Part shown: piece after piece, positions 38,290 through 46,278 of the stretch
How positions within the stretch are numbered: position 1 is the stretch's first letter
How the letters are laid out: each line of letters starts with the position of its first letter
Assembly: GCF_030815865.1 (NCBI RefSeq)
Contig: NZ_JAUSXI010000001.1
Location: forward strand, 1,302,001-1,366,000
Origin: Arthrobacter globiformis
GTDB lineage: Bacteria > Actinomycetota > Actinomycetes > Actinomycetales > Micrococcaceae
Length of the DNA stretch: 64,000 bases
Direction: 5' to 3'
Translations under genes and position numbers: made by a program
Notes under the pieces: model-generated
Told to the model about the DNA's origin: nothing
The model's database searches: none
Seen by the model: the letters and a program-made list of their open reading frames with translations, nothing else

Positions 38290-39501
38290 GTGAAGATCAC
38301 CGACGCACGAGTAGTGGTTTCGTCGCCAGGACGGAACTACGTCACGCTCGTTATCGAAACCGAGGACGGGATTACCGGCATCGGCGACGCCACCCTCAAC
38401 GGACGTGAACTGGCCGTGGCATCCTACCTGTCCGATCACCTCTGCCCGCTGCTGATCGGCCGCGACGCCCGCCGCATCGAGGACGCCTGGCAGTACTTCT
38501 ACAAGGGCGCCTACTGGCGCCGCGGGCCGGTGACCATGACCGCGATCGCCGCGATCGACGTCGCACTTTGGGACATCAAGGGCAAGGCCGCCGGCATGCC
38601 GGTGTACGAACTGCTCGGCGGTGCGGCCCGTGACGGCGTCATGGTCTACGGCCACGCCAGCGGCTCCTCGCTGGAGGACCTCAGCGCCGACTTCCAGCAC
38701 CACCTGGACCTCGGCTACAAGGCGATCCGCGCGCAGGCCGCCGTGCCGGGACTGGAGAAGACCTACGGGATCGCGCCCGTGGATGGCAAGACCTACGAGC
38801 CCGCCAGCGGCAACATCCCGCAGGAAGACCTGTGGGAGACCACCGCGTACCTGGACTTCGCGCCGAAGATGATGGCGCACGTGCGCGAAGAATTCGGCTA
38901 CGGGGTGCACGTCCTGCACGACGTGCACCACCGGCTGACGCCGATCGAGGCCGGCCGGCTGGGCGCCTCCCTGGAGCAGTACCGGCCCTTCTGGATCGAG
39001 GATCCGACGCCGGCCGAGGACCAGTCGGCGTTCCGCCTGATCCGCCAGCACACCACGACGCCGATCGCCGTCGGCGAGGTGTTCAACTCGATCTGGGACT
39101 GCCAGCAGCTGATCACCGAACGCCTGATCGACTACATCCGCACCTCGGTCTCACACGCCGGCGGCATCACGCACCTGCGCCGGATCTTCTCGCTGGCGGA
39201 CCTGTACGGCGTCCGTTCCGGCTCGCACGGCGCGGGCGACCTTTCGCCGGTGTCCTTCGCCGCGGCGCTGCACGTGGACATGAGCATCCCCAACTTCGGC
39301 GTCCAGGAGTACATGGGCCACCGCGACCCCGCCGGTGAGGTCTTCAAGACCTCCTATAACTTCACGGACGGCTACATGCATCCAGGTGACGCCCCCGGCC
39401 TGGGGGTCGAGTTCGACGAGGAGGCGGCCGCCAAGTTCCCGTTCGACCCCAAGTACCTGCCCATCAACCGCCGCCTCGACGGGTCGGTGCATGACTGGTG
39501 A
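38290..39501 (+). CDS. manD: D-mannonate dehydratase, ManD/RspA group, 403 aa
   Basis: Enolase-superfamily enzyme that dehydrates D-mannonate to 2-keto-3-deoxygluconate. The N-terminal capping domain is followed by a barrel with metal ligands in HDVHHRL (Asp), WIEDPTP (Glu) and AVGEVFN (Glu). The ManD signatures [29 protein letters not shown] and [11 protein letters not shown] are recognisable. GTG 38290 starts the conserved block with AAAGGA upstream; the long upstream frame only reads through the previous gene. It overlaps the kinase start by four bases. ManD members may also act slowly on D-gluconate. Confidence 0.92.
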   Translation: MKITDARVVVSSPGRNYVTLVIETEDGITGIGDATLNGRELAVASYLSDHLCPLLIGRDARRIEDAWQYFYKGAYWRRGPVTMTAIAAIDVALWDIKGKAAGMPVYELLGGAARDGVMVYGHASGSSLEDLSADFQHHLDLGYKAIRAQAAVPGLEKTYGIAPVDGKTYEPASGNIPQEDLWETTAYLDFAPKMMAHVREEFGYGVHVLHDVHHRLTPIEAGRLGASLEQYRPFWIEDPTPAEDQSAFRLIRQHTTTPIAVGEVFNSIWDCQQLITERLIDYIRTSVSHAGGITHLRRIFSLADLYGVRSGSHGAGDLSPVSFAAALHVDMSIPNFGVQEYMGHRDPAGEVFKTSYNFTDGYMHPGDAPGLGVEFDEEAAAKFPFDPKYLPINRRLDGSVHDW

Positions 39502-40496
39502 GTAACCCCACACAAGCACAGCCGTTCGACGTCGTCGCCATGGGGGAGATCCTCCTCGAGGTGGCCACCGATGTCCCGTTCGGGCACGGCGTTCCGGCGC
39601 AGCTGGGCATCTCCGGCGACGCCCTGAACGTCGCGGCGGCTGCCGCTGCCGCCGGTGCCCGCACCGCGCTGCTGGCCGTACTGCCCGACGACGACCTCGG
39701 CCAGGCGGTCGCCGCACGGATCGCTGAGCTCGGCATTTCCACCGAACTCCTGAAGTTCCGCCCCGGCCAGCAGGGCGTGTACCTGGTGCACTGCGACCCC
39801 GACGGGCAGCGCGAGTTCTCCTACGCGCGCAGCGGCAGCGTCGGCTCCACGCTGGGGCCGGACGACGTCGACCCGGACGTGTTTGCCGCCGCCGGCGCCG
39901 TGATCGCCGGCGGCATCGCCTGCGCCATCTCGGCCACGTCCCGCGCCGCCGTCTTCAAGGCCGCCGAGGTGTCCCGCCGCTTTGTCTTTGACCCGAACTA
40001 TCGGCCGCGGCTCACCTCCGTGGAGGATGCGACGGCGGCCGTCACCGGGCTTTCGCCGAAGGCGTTTCTGGTGACGCCGTCCTTCCCGGGGGAGACGTCG
40101 GCGCTGCTGGGCGCGTCCTCGCCTGCCGAGGCGGCCGCCAAACTGCGCGCGCTGGGTACGGCCAATGTGGCAGTGACGTGCGGGGCCGAGGGAATCCAAC
40201 TGGAGAGCGACAGTGATTCAGCCTGGATCGAAGCCATCCCCGCGCCGGCAGTGGTGGACCAGACCGGCGCGGGCGACGCCTTCGTCGGCACGCTGACCGC
40301 GCGGCTGGTGCTCGGCGACAGCCTTCCCGAGGCTGCCCGGTACGGCGCGGCCGCGGCATCGCTCGTGGTGGGCGGCAAGGGTGGCACGGGCTTCATTCCG
40401 AGCTTCGAGCAGACCCGCGCCCATGCCCTGGGGCATCAGACTCTGGGGGCGCTGATCGTGGACACACCCGAAGGAGAGCTGTCATCGCACGCCTGA
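39498..40496 (+). CDS. kdgK: 2-keto-3-deoxygluconate kinase (PfkB family), 332 aa
   Basis: Ribokinase-fold kinase that would phosphorylate 2-keto-3-deoxygluconate at C6. Features: [17 protein letters not shown] at the start, the [20 protein letters not shown] glycine-rich substrate region and the ATP/anion-hole motif [14 protein letters not shown] with catalytic aspartate. GTG 39498 overlaps the ManD stop by four bases. Its 3' end overlaps the proposed start of the next gene by 13 bases, all in one operon. Family certain; substrate inferred from context. Confidence 0.87.
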   Translation: MSNPTQAQPFDVVAMGEILLEVATDVPFGHGVPAQLGISGDALNVAAAAAAAGARTALLAVLPDDDLGQAVAARIAELGISTELLKFRPGQQGVYLVHCDPDGQREFSYARSGSVGSTLGPDDVDPDVFAAAGAVIAGGIACAISATSRAAVFKAAEVSRRFVFDPNYRPRLTSVEDATAAVTGLSPKAFLVTPSFPGETSALLGASSPAEAAAKLRALGTANVAVTCGAEGIQLESDSDSAWIEAIPAPAVVDQTGAGDAFVGTLTARLVLGDSLPEAARYGAAAASLVVGGKGGTGFIPSFEQTRAHALGHQTLGALIVDTPEGELSSHA

Positions 40497-41998
40497 GCAG
40501 TGCCACCGTCAGCAGTGCCAACCTGGGCATTAACACAGGAACGGCGGCAGCGTTCCCGGGCGCCGAGTTCCCCGGTGGCGCGCTCCGGGCCAACGGCCTG
40601 AAGCCCGGCATCGTGCACCTGGGCCTGGGCGCCTTCGCCCGCGCCCACACGGCCATCTTCACCGAGAACGCCATGCTGGCCGCCGGGGAATCCGGCTGGG
40701 GGATCACAGGCGTCACCCAGCGCTCGGACACCGTGGCCCTGCAGCTTGCCCCGCAGGACGGGCTCTTCACTGTGGCCGAACGGGGTGAAGGTGCCGCGCC
40801 GCTCCGCGTGGTCTCGAGCATCGTGGACGCCATCTCGGGGCGGGACAACCCGGCCGCCGTGGTGGACCGGATCGCCTCGCCCGATACCCTCGTGGTCACG
40901 CTGACTATCACCGAGAAGGGCTACCGGATCCACCCGCAGACCGGATCCCTCAACACCGCGGATGAGGAGGTCCGCGCCGACCTCGGCGGGCGTGCGCCGC
41001 TTACGGCCATCGGGCAGATCGCCCGCGGCCTGCAGCAGCGTTCCCGTGCCGGAGCCGGGCCGCTCACCGTGGTCTCGTGCGACAACCTTCCCGGGAACGG
41101 CGAACTGACTGAGAAGCTGGTCCACGCCTTCGCCGCGGCCCTTCCGGCTGCTGAGGCCGAACCGCTCACCGCTTGGCTGGACACGAACGTCACGTTCCCC
41201 AGCACCATGGTGGACCGGATGGTGCCGGCCACGACGGCGGGTGACCTGGACGCCGTCGAACGTGAACTTGGGCTGCGGGATGAGGCCGCCGTGGTGGCCG
41301 AGCCGTTCATGCAGTGGGTCATCGAGGACAACTTCGCCGCCGGCCGCCCGCGGTGGGAGGAGGCCGGAGCCCTGTTCAGCAGCGACGTGGCGGCCTGGGA
41401 AGCGGCGAAGCTGCGGCTGCTGAATGCGAGCCACTCACTGCTGGCCTATCTCGGCCTCGCCGCGGGCAAGGTGACCATCAGCGACGCCGTGGCCGAGGAA
41501 GCGTTCTTCACAGCTGCGCGGCGCATGATGGCAGAGGATGTCCTGCCCACCATCACACTTCCGGAGGGGCTCGACGCGGACGGATACTGCGCCCAGGTGC
41601 TGGCCCGTTTCGCCAACCCGGCGCTCGGCCACACCTCGGCCAAGGTGGGCAGCGACGGTTCGCAGAAGATCGGCCTGCGCCTGCTCAGCACCGTGCGGGG
41701 AAACCTCGACGCCGGCCGCGAACCCCGGTGGGCCGCGCTCGCCGTCGCTGCGTGGATGCGGCACGTCGCCGCCACGCCGGCGGAAAAGCTGGACGATCCG
41801 CTGGCCGCCGAACTCCATGCCGCGCTGCCGGTTTCGCGCTCCGCGGCCGACGTGGTCCCCGCTCTTCTGGGCTGCCGCAGCATCTTCGACCCCGAACTCG
41901 CGGCGCATCCCGGGTTCGCCGACCTCCTCATCCACTGGTACAGCATCATCGACACGCACGGGCTGGACGGCCTGAGAAAAGAGATCAACCATGGCTGA
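40484..41998 (+). CDS. Fructuronate reductase-type (mannitol dehydrogenase family), 504 aa, probable AUC start
   Basis: Polyol-specific long-chain dehydrogenase that interconverts D-fructuronate and D-mannonate. The Rossmann start GIVHLGLGAFARAH, the TKG-like TLTITEKGYRI, the catalytic region and the C-terminal GSDGSQKIGLRLL fit UxuB/mannitol dehydrogenase. The first usual start, GTG 40613, would cut off the first beta strand (LKPGIVHLG). The frame is open upstream to ATC 40484, which lies seven bases after AAGGAG, so this is taken as a non-canonical AUC start or a mutated ATG. The stop overlaps the aldolase start by eight bases. Confidence 0.83.
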   Translation: MARLSSATVSSANLGINTGTAAAFPGAEFPGGALRANGLKPGIVHLGLGAFARAHTAIFTENAMLAAGESGWGITGVTQRSDTVALQLAPQDGLFTVAERGEGAAPLRVVSSIVDAISGRDNPAAVVDRIASPDTLVVTLTITEKGYRIHPQTGSLNTADEEVRADLGGRAPLTAIGQIARGLQQRSRAGAGPLTVVSCDNLPGNGELTEKLVHAFAAALPAAEAEPLTAWLDTNVTFPSTMVDRMVPATTAGDLDAVERELGLRDEAAVVAEPFMQWVIEDNFAAGRPRWEEAGALFSSDVAAWEAAKLRLLNASHSLLAYLGLAAGKVTISDAVAEEAFFTAARRMMAEDVLPTITLPEGLDADGYCAQVLARFANPALGHTSAKVGSDGSQKIGLRLLSTVRGNLDAGREPRWAALAVAAWMRHVAATPAEKLDDPLAAELHAALPVSRSAADVVPALLGCRSIFDPELAAHPGFADLLIHWYSIIDTHGLDGLRKEINHG

Positions 41999-42614
41999 CG
42001 CCACCAGCGTTCTGAACGTCTCCCCGGTCATCCCCGTGGTGACCATCGAGGACCCGCAGCATGCGGTTCCGGTTGCCCGGGCCCTGGCCGACGGCGGCGT
42101 CCGGACTATCGAGCTCACCCTCCGGACGGACACCGCGCTGACCTCGCTGAAGGCCATCGCCAACGAGGTGCCAGACATCCTGGTAGGAGCCGGGACCATC
42201 CTCACGCCCGCGCAGGCGGACGCTGCTGTGGCGGCGGGCGCGCAGTTCCTGGTCAGCCCCGGCGTGACGCCGTCGCTGCTGGACCACATGCTCTCCCTCG
42301 AGGTGCCGGTGCTTCCGGGTGTGGCAACTGTGGGCGAGGTGATGGCCGTGCTGGAGCGCGGGCTGGACACCATGAAGTTCTTCCCGGCCGGCCCTGCCGG
42401 CGGCCCGTCCTACCTGGCAGCCATCGGGGCACCCATCCCGCAGGTGAAGTTCTGCCCGACCGGCGGCATCAGCCTGGTCACGGCACCGGACTACCTCAGG
42501 CTGCCCAACGTCAGCTGCGTCGGAGGCAGCTGGCTGACGCCGCGCGCCGCCGTCGAAAGCGGGGACTGGCAGCAGATCACCGAACTGGCACGGGAAGCGG
42601 CAGCGCTGGGCTGA
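41991..42614 (+). CDS. eda: KDPG aldolase, 207 aa
   Basis: Class I aldolase that splits 2-keto-3-deoxy-6-phosphogluconate into pyruvate and glyceraldehyde 3-phosphate. The catalytic glutamate is in RTIELTLRT, the Schiff-base lysine in DTMKFFPAGPAGG, and GAGTILTPAQADAAVAAGAQ, PTGGISLVTAPDYL and GGSWLTP complete the family pattern. Length is normal. The start overlaps the preceding gene. It ends the operon and completes the pathway. KHG aldolase activity is also possible. Confidence 0.93.
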   Translation: MADATSVLNVSPVIPVVTIEDPQHAVPVARALADGGVRTIELTLRTDTALTSLKAIANEVPDILVGAGTILTPAQADAAVAAGAQFLVSPGVTPSLLDHMLSLEVPVLPGVATVGEVMAVLERGLDTMKFFPAGPAGGPSYLAAIGAPIPQVKFCPTGGISLVTAPDYLRLPNVSCVGGSWLTPRAAVESGDWQQITELAREAAALG

Positions 42615-42645
42615 CTGCGACGGCCGGCGCTGACGAAAGTTGCCT

Positions 42646-42669
42646 CAGATCTACTTGACCGTAGATCTG
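42646..42669. promoter_or_regulatory. Perfect 9-6-9 inverted repeat downstream of eda
   Basis: CAGATCTAC (42646-42654), six bases TTGACC, then GTAGATCTG (42661-42669). The centre is a -35-like hexamer, so the site could control a promoter for the small gene at 42753. It is not followed by a T run, making an operator more likely than a terminator. Confidence 0.55.
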
Positions 42670-42752
42670 CCTCCGGGACGCGCGTAAAGTCGGGAAAGAC
42701 CGGTCCTAAACCGGTCGCAGCCTGAACAGACGCACAACCTAAGGAGTTCATC

Positions 42753-42950
42753 ATGAACTTGGGCAACATGATCAGGAATGCCGCAGGACGTATTTCCGGA
42801 CGAACCACCAACGGAACCACCGGAGGATACACACGGGGCTACACGCGGGGCGCCAGGCCGAACACCACGGGACGGACCTCTTCCATGGGCCGCGGCCGCA
42901 CCGCCGGGGGTATCGGAGACAAGATCCGCCACATGCTCCACCGGCACTGA
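42753..42950 (+). CDS. Small basic protein, 65 aa
   Basis: MNLGNMIRNAAGRISGRTTN continues through a Gly/Arg/Thr-rich middle (GYTRGYTRGARP repeat) to GGIGDKIRHMLHRH. It is strongly basic and has no hydrophobic segment. AAGGAG at seven bases spacing before ATG 42753 is strong evidence of translation. The flanking palindrome may regulate it. Nucleic-acid or membrane-surface binding is possible from charge alone. Confidence 0.68.
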   Translation: MNLGNMIRNAAGRISGRTTNGTTGGYTRGYTRGARPNTTGRTSSMGRGRTAGGIGDKIRHMLHRH

Positions 42951-43039
42951 CGCTGAGACACACAAGTCCAGTCCCTGAGGTCCATGGCAACCCGGGACTG
43001 GCACAACAATTACAAGAAGCGTTTGGCCGCAGCCACCCG

Positions 43040-43972
43040 GTGTTTGCCGCGGCCACCGTATGCGCAGGGGAGGTTGCCGTGGCGAGCCGCGGCGCCTCCC
43101 TTGCTGCTGACTTCGAGATTGGGTCGGTCTCCAAGGGGATTACCGGGCTGCTGTATGCCGAAGCCCTGAGCCGGGGCGAGCTGGGTCCCGACACCACGCT
43201 GGGGGAGCGGCTGCCGCTCGCCGACTGCCCCGCGGCCGGCGTGACACTGGTTTCACTAGGCCGGCATTCTTCGGGCCTGCCGCGGCTGCCTAGCCAACCC
43301 GGTACATTGCGCCGAACGCTCGCCCTGACGCTGCACGGCACCAACCCCTACGGCGAAACCCTGGCGGAGCTGCTGGACCAGGCCCGCACAGTGCGACTTC
43401 CCGCTGGGCTTCCCGTCCCGCGGCCGCGCTATTCCAACTTCGGCTTCGAGCTCCTGGGCCATGCCGTCGCCGCCGGTGCAGGCTTGAGCTTCCAGGGCCT
43501 GCTCCGCGAGCGGCTCGCAGTTCCGCTCGGGCTAAGTTCTGTTTACGCGCCAGCTGCCGCCGCTGAGGTGCGGCCGACGGCGGTCACCGGCCGGAGCCGC
43601 TCGGGCAGGATGATGCAGCCGTGGACAGGAGAAGCGCTTGCTCCGGCTGGCGGGATCCGTGCCTCGATCAGCGACATGGCCCGGCTGGTGCAGGCCCTGC
43701 TGGACGGTTCGGCGCCGGGGCTGGCCGCGCTGGATCCCGTGGCGAACTTCACCGGACCCGCCGCGCGGATCGGTGCCGGCTGGATGACCCTGGAGGTGAA
43801 GGGCCGCAGGGTCACCTGGCACAACGGCGGCACCGGCGGTTTTCGCTCCTCGGTGGGACTGGACCGGAAGGCGGGGGGCGCCGTCGTACTTCTGACCGCG
43901 ACAGCGGCGCCCGTGGACCGCCACGGCTTCCGGCTTCTGCAGGAACTAGCCGCCCGAAGCTGGCGGCAATAG
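43040..43972 (+). CDS. Serine hydrolase, beta-lactamase class C/penicillin-binding type, 310 aa or longer
   Basis: The catalytic S-x-x-K tetrad is SVSK in IGSVSKGITGLLYA, the second motif is YSNFGFELLG and the third is HNGGTGGF. These are the three active-site elements of the serine beta-lactamase/esterase group. No signal peptide is seen. GTG 43040 starts one residue before FAAATV, but related residues (LAQQLQEAFGRSHPVFAAAT) extend about 18 codons upstream, in frame, without an ATG, GTG or TTG before them. The true start may be a non-canonical codon such as CTG 42953 or may be lost. Function could be a cytoplasmic esterase or peptidase. Confidence 0.82.
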   Translation: MFAAATVCAGEVAVASRGASLAADFEIGSVSKGITGLLYAEALSRGELGPDTTLGERLPLADCPAAGVTLVSLGRHSSGLPRLPSQPGTLRRTLALTLHGTNPYGETLAELLDQARTVRLPAGLPVPRPRYSNFGFELLGHAVAAGAGLSFQGLLRERLAVPLGLSSVYAPAAAAEVRPTAVTGRSRSGRMMQPWTGEALAPAGGIRASISDMARLVQALLDGSAPGLAALDPVANFTGPAARIGAGWMTLEVKGRRVTWHNGGTGGFRSSVGLDRKAGGAVVLLTATAAPVDRHGFRLLQELAARSWRQ

Positions 43973-43975
43973 CAA

Positions 43976-45172
43976 CTACTTCTCGCCGGCGCGCTCCAGT
44001 GCCTGGTCGTGCTCGGCGTGGGCCCGGTGGATCAGGTCCATGAACTGGGTCTCGTTCCGGATGAGCCGCTTGTACTTCTCCGGGAGCTTCTTTAGTTCCT
44101 GCTCTTCGCGAACCATCTTGCCGAAGATGCGTTCACGTTCGGCCATGTCCGTTTCGAAGTTGAGGTCCACGTACTCGGTGGCGTGCCGCTTGGCGCCGGA
44201 CACCATGGTTCTGGCCTTGCCCTTGGGGCTGAGGACCGAGCCCAGGATGGTGATAGTCAGCATGCCGAGGATCACGATGAGTGAGATGGCGGTGCTGATT
44301 TCCACGACGTTCACCGGGTTACCGTCGTTGATGAACGGCAGGGTGTTCTCGTGCAGGGCGTGCAGGACCAGCTTCACACCGATGAAAGCGAGGATAGCTG
44401 CGAGTCCGTAGGAGAGGTAGATGAGCCGGTCCAGGAGCTCGTCGATCAGGAAGAACAGCTGCCGCAGGCCCATGAGGGAGAACGCCGTGGCGGTAAAGAC
44501 GATAAAGACGTTCTGGGTCAGGCCGAAGATGGCCGGGATGGAGTCCAAGGCGAAGAGGATGTCCGTGCCGCCGAGGGCAACCATCACCAGAAGAATGGGC
44601 GTGAGGACCTTCTTGCCGTCCACGTGGGTGAAAAGCTTGTCGCCGTCGTAATGCTCGGAGGCGGGCAGGAACTTCTTGGCAAGCCGGACCACCAGGGTTT
44701 CGTGGTCGTCGTCGTGGTTGTCCGGCTTGAGCAGGTTCCCGGCGGTGACCAGCAGGATCAGCCCGAAGATGTAGAACACCCACGCAAAGCTATTGATGAG
44801 GGCGGCGCCGAGGAAAATGAAACCGGTCCGGGCCAGCAGGGAGAAGGCAATGCCGAACAGGAGCACCTTCTGCTGGTGTTTCCGGGGCACCTTGAAGCTG
44901 GACAGGATGATCAGGAAGACGAACAGGTTGTCCACGGACAGTGCCTCTTCCGTCACGTAGCCGGCGAAGTACTCGGTGCCCATCTTGGAGCCGCCGAAGA
45001 ACCAGACGCCCAAGCCGAACGCCAGGGCCAGGCCCACGTAGATGGCGGACCAAGTGGCCGATTCCTTCAGGGTGGGGGTGTGGGCCTTGCGGACGTGGAA
45101 GAAGAAGTCGAAGGCTAGAAGCGCGAGGATTCCGGTAACCGTGAGGATCCAGACGATAGGGGGAACTTCCAT
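43976..45172 (-). CDS. TerC-family (Alx-like) membrane protein, 398 aa
   Basis: Integral membrane protein of about nine hydrophobic segments linked to metal (manganese) export or tellurium resistance. Motifs of the family: EYFAGYVTEEALSVDNLFVF, SSFKVPRKHQQKVL, TDILFALDSIPAIFG and FTATAFSLMGLRQLFFLI; the acidic residues in these segments are the proposed metal-binding ones. The C-terminus (about 325-398) is a charged cytoplasmic helix. It converges on the serine hydrolase with three bases between. I looked for the manganese yybP-ykoY riboswitch upstream and did not see it. Confidence 0.9.
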   Translation of the reverse strand: MEVPPIVWILTVTGILALLAFDFFFHVRKAHTPTLKESATWSAIYVGLALAFGLGVWFFGGSKMGTEYFAGYVTEEALSVDNLFVFLIILSSFKVPRKHQQKVLLFGIAFSLLARTGFIFLGAALINSFAWVFYIFGLILLVTAGNLLKPDNHDDDHETLVVRLAKKFLPASEHYDGDKLFTHVDGKKVLTPILLVMVALGGTDILFALDSIPAIFGLTQNVFIVFTATAFSLMGLRQLFFLIDELLDRLIYLSYGLAAILAFIGVKLVLHALHENTLPFINDGNPVNVVEISTAISLIVILGMLTITILGSVLSPKGKARTMVSGAKRHATEYVDLNFETDMAERERIFGKMVREEQELKKLPEKYKRLIRNETQFMDLIHRAHAEHDQALERAGEK

Positions 45173-45258
45173 GCTGCCTCTTTCCAGAGCGCTTCGGGCG
45201 GGGCGTGCAAGACAACCCTACCCAGTGCGCTCTGCCCGCCCGCAACAGCAGGTGCCCC

Positions 45259-45322
45259 CCAACTGACTCGCAGTTGTTGTCGTTATGAGGGCTCAAAACG
45301 GCAACAACTGCGAGTCAGTTGG
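45259..45322. repeat. Perfect 21-bp inverted repeat between regulator and terC genes
   Basis: CCAACTGACTCGCAGTTGTTG (45259-45279) is matched exactly by its complement at 45302-45322, enclosing 22 bases that themselves pair at CGTT/AACG. It is 12 bases beyond the ArsR-type gene's end and upstream of terC, so it is a likely terminator of the former on the minus strand. The great length and low GC compared with other terminators here suggest it may also be a dispersed palindromic element. Confidence 0.78.
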
Positions 45323-45334
45323 CCTAGAGGCTGC

Positions 45335-46090
45335 TCAGCCGTACATCAGGGAGCCCGGCGTCGTCAGCTGCTCCCCGGTCTCGAGCCAGGTCTTCAGGCC
45401 GGAGAGGATCATCGGCCAGCCGCCGTAGAGCTGTTCGTTGGCGCCTTCGCGGAGCTGGTCGTGCGTGACGGTGAGGTGGCATGAGTCGTCGCCGACCGGC
45501 TCGATTTCCCACGTGACGCGGGAGGTGCCTTCGGCCTTGACGTCCTCGCCCCAAAGCGCGCGCATGGTCTGCACCAGCCGGCGCAGGGGATCGACCTCGA
45601 GGTTCTCGCCCTCGCCCAGGAGCGCCCCGGCTTTGGGGTTGGCCATCTCGAAACGGGAGCCCGGCGTCCAGTCCGACTTCAGCGTGTTTCCGAACTGGTA
45701 CTTGCTGCGGATGTCGCTGTCCGTTATGGCTTCCCAGAGCCGTTCCGGAGTGGTCTTGATGTAGATTTCGAAGATCTTTTCCATGGGATTTTCCAATCGG
45801 GATTTGAGGTCGCTGAGCGCAGCGGCCCATGGTTCTGCGTATTTGCTCACCCAGCGGTCGTGGACGAGCCTGATGGGCACCGGGTTGAGGAAGTGCAGTT
45901 TCTCGCGGCCGCGGCGCCTGGTCACCACGAGGCCCGCCTCTTCCAGGATTTTCAGGTGCTTCATGACGCCGAATCGGGTGATCTCGAACCGCGACTCCAG
46001 TGCGCTGAGGGTCTGGCCGTCCTCCCTGAAGAGCGCGTCCAGCAGGTCCCTGCGGATGGGGTCGGCCAGGGCCTTGAATACGGCGTCCAC
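45335..46090 (-). CDS. ArsR-type regulator fused to SRPBCC/AHSA1 domain, 251 aa
   Basis: N-terminal winged helix (about 1-85: DAVFKALADPIRRDLLDALF, SRFEITRFGVMKHLKILEEA, GLVVTRRRGREKLHFLNP) joined to a C-terminal AHSA1-type lipid/ligand-binding fold (about 100-251: KIFEIYIKTTPERLWEAITD, ...LREGANEQLYGGWPMILSGL). Usually the two are separate neighbouring genes. GTG 46090 is chosen because a good -10 hexamer ends only six bases upstream, leaving no room for a ribosome site; an in-frame ATG at 46111 would lie upstream of the -10. This implies a leaderless mRNA. A palindrome between -35 and -10 suggests autorepression. Confidence 0.87.
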   Translation of the reverse strand: MDAVFKALADPIRRDLLDALFREDGQTLSALESRFEITRFGVMKHLKILEEAGLVVTRRRGREKLHFLNPVPIRLVHDRWVSKYAEPWAAALSDLKSRLENPMEKIFEIYIKTTPERLWEAITDSDIRSKYQFGNTLKSDWTPGSRFEMANPKAGALLGEGENLEVDPLRRLVQTMRALWGEDVKAEGTSRVTWEIEPVGDDSCHLTVTHDQLREGANEQLYGGWPMILSGLKTWLETGEQLTTPGSLMYG

Positions 46091-46096
46091 ACGGCC

Positions 46097-46125
46097 AGAA
46101 TAGGTGACCATTTGGTCACATGTCA
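46097..46125 (-). promoter_or_regulatory. Leaderless promoter with central operator palindrome
   Basis: On the minus strand, TTGACA (46120-46125) and TATTCT (about 46097-46102) are 18 bases apart. Between them is the perfect palindrome GTGACCA-TT-TGGTCAC (46104-46119), a likely ArsR-type operator. Transcription would begin about seven bases past the -10, at the GTG start codon. Confidence 0.72.
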
Positions 46126-46165
46126 ATGGTTCGCCGGGTCCCTTATTCCCCAAGTAGGTAGCAGG

Positions 46166-46197
46166 TCAGGGCGTTCCCAGCCCTGGGAACGCCCTGA
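46166..46197. terminator. Perfect 15-bp hairpin
   Basis: TCAGGGCGTTCCCAG and its complement are separated by only two bases. It lies between the recQ end (46279, minus) and the regulator's promoter and would stop recQ transcription. Confidence 0.68.
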
Positions 46198-46278
46198 TCT
46201 GCGACTCAGTTGCGTGTGAGAGCTCGGGGAGGGAGGCGTGCGGGCGGCAAGGGCAAAACGGACCGCAGCGCGACGGCG

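Noticed and set aside
45173..45258. Manganese (yybP-ykoY) riboswitch before terC
   Set aside because: Searched by eye for the conserved loop sequences; not found, and the interval is too short for the usual element plus promoter.
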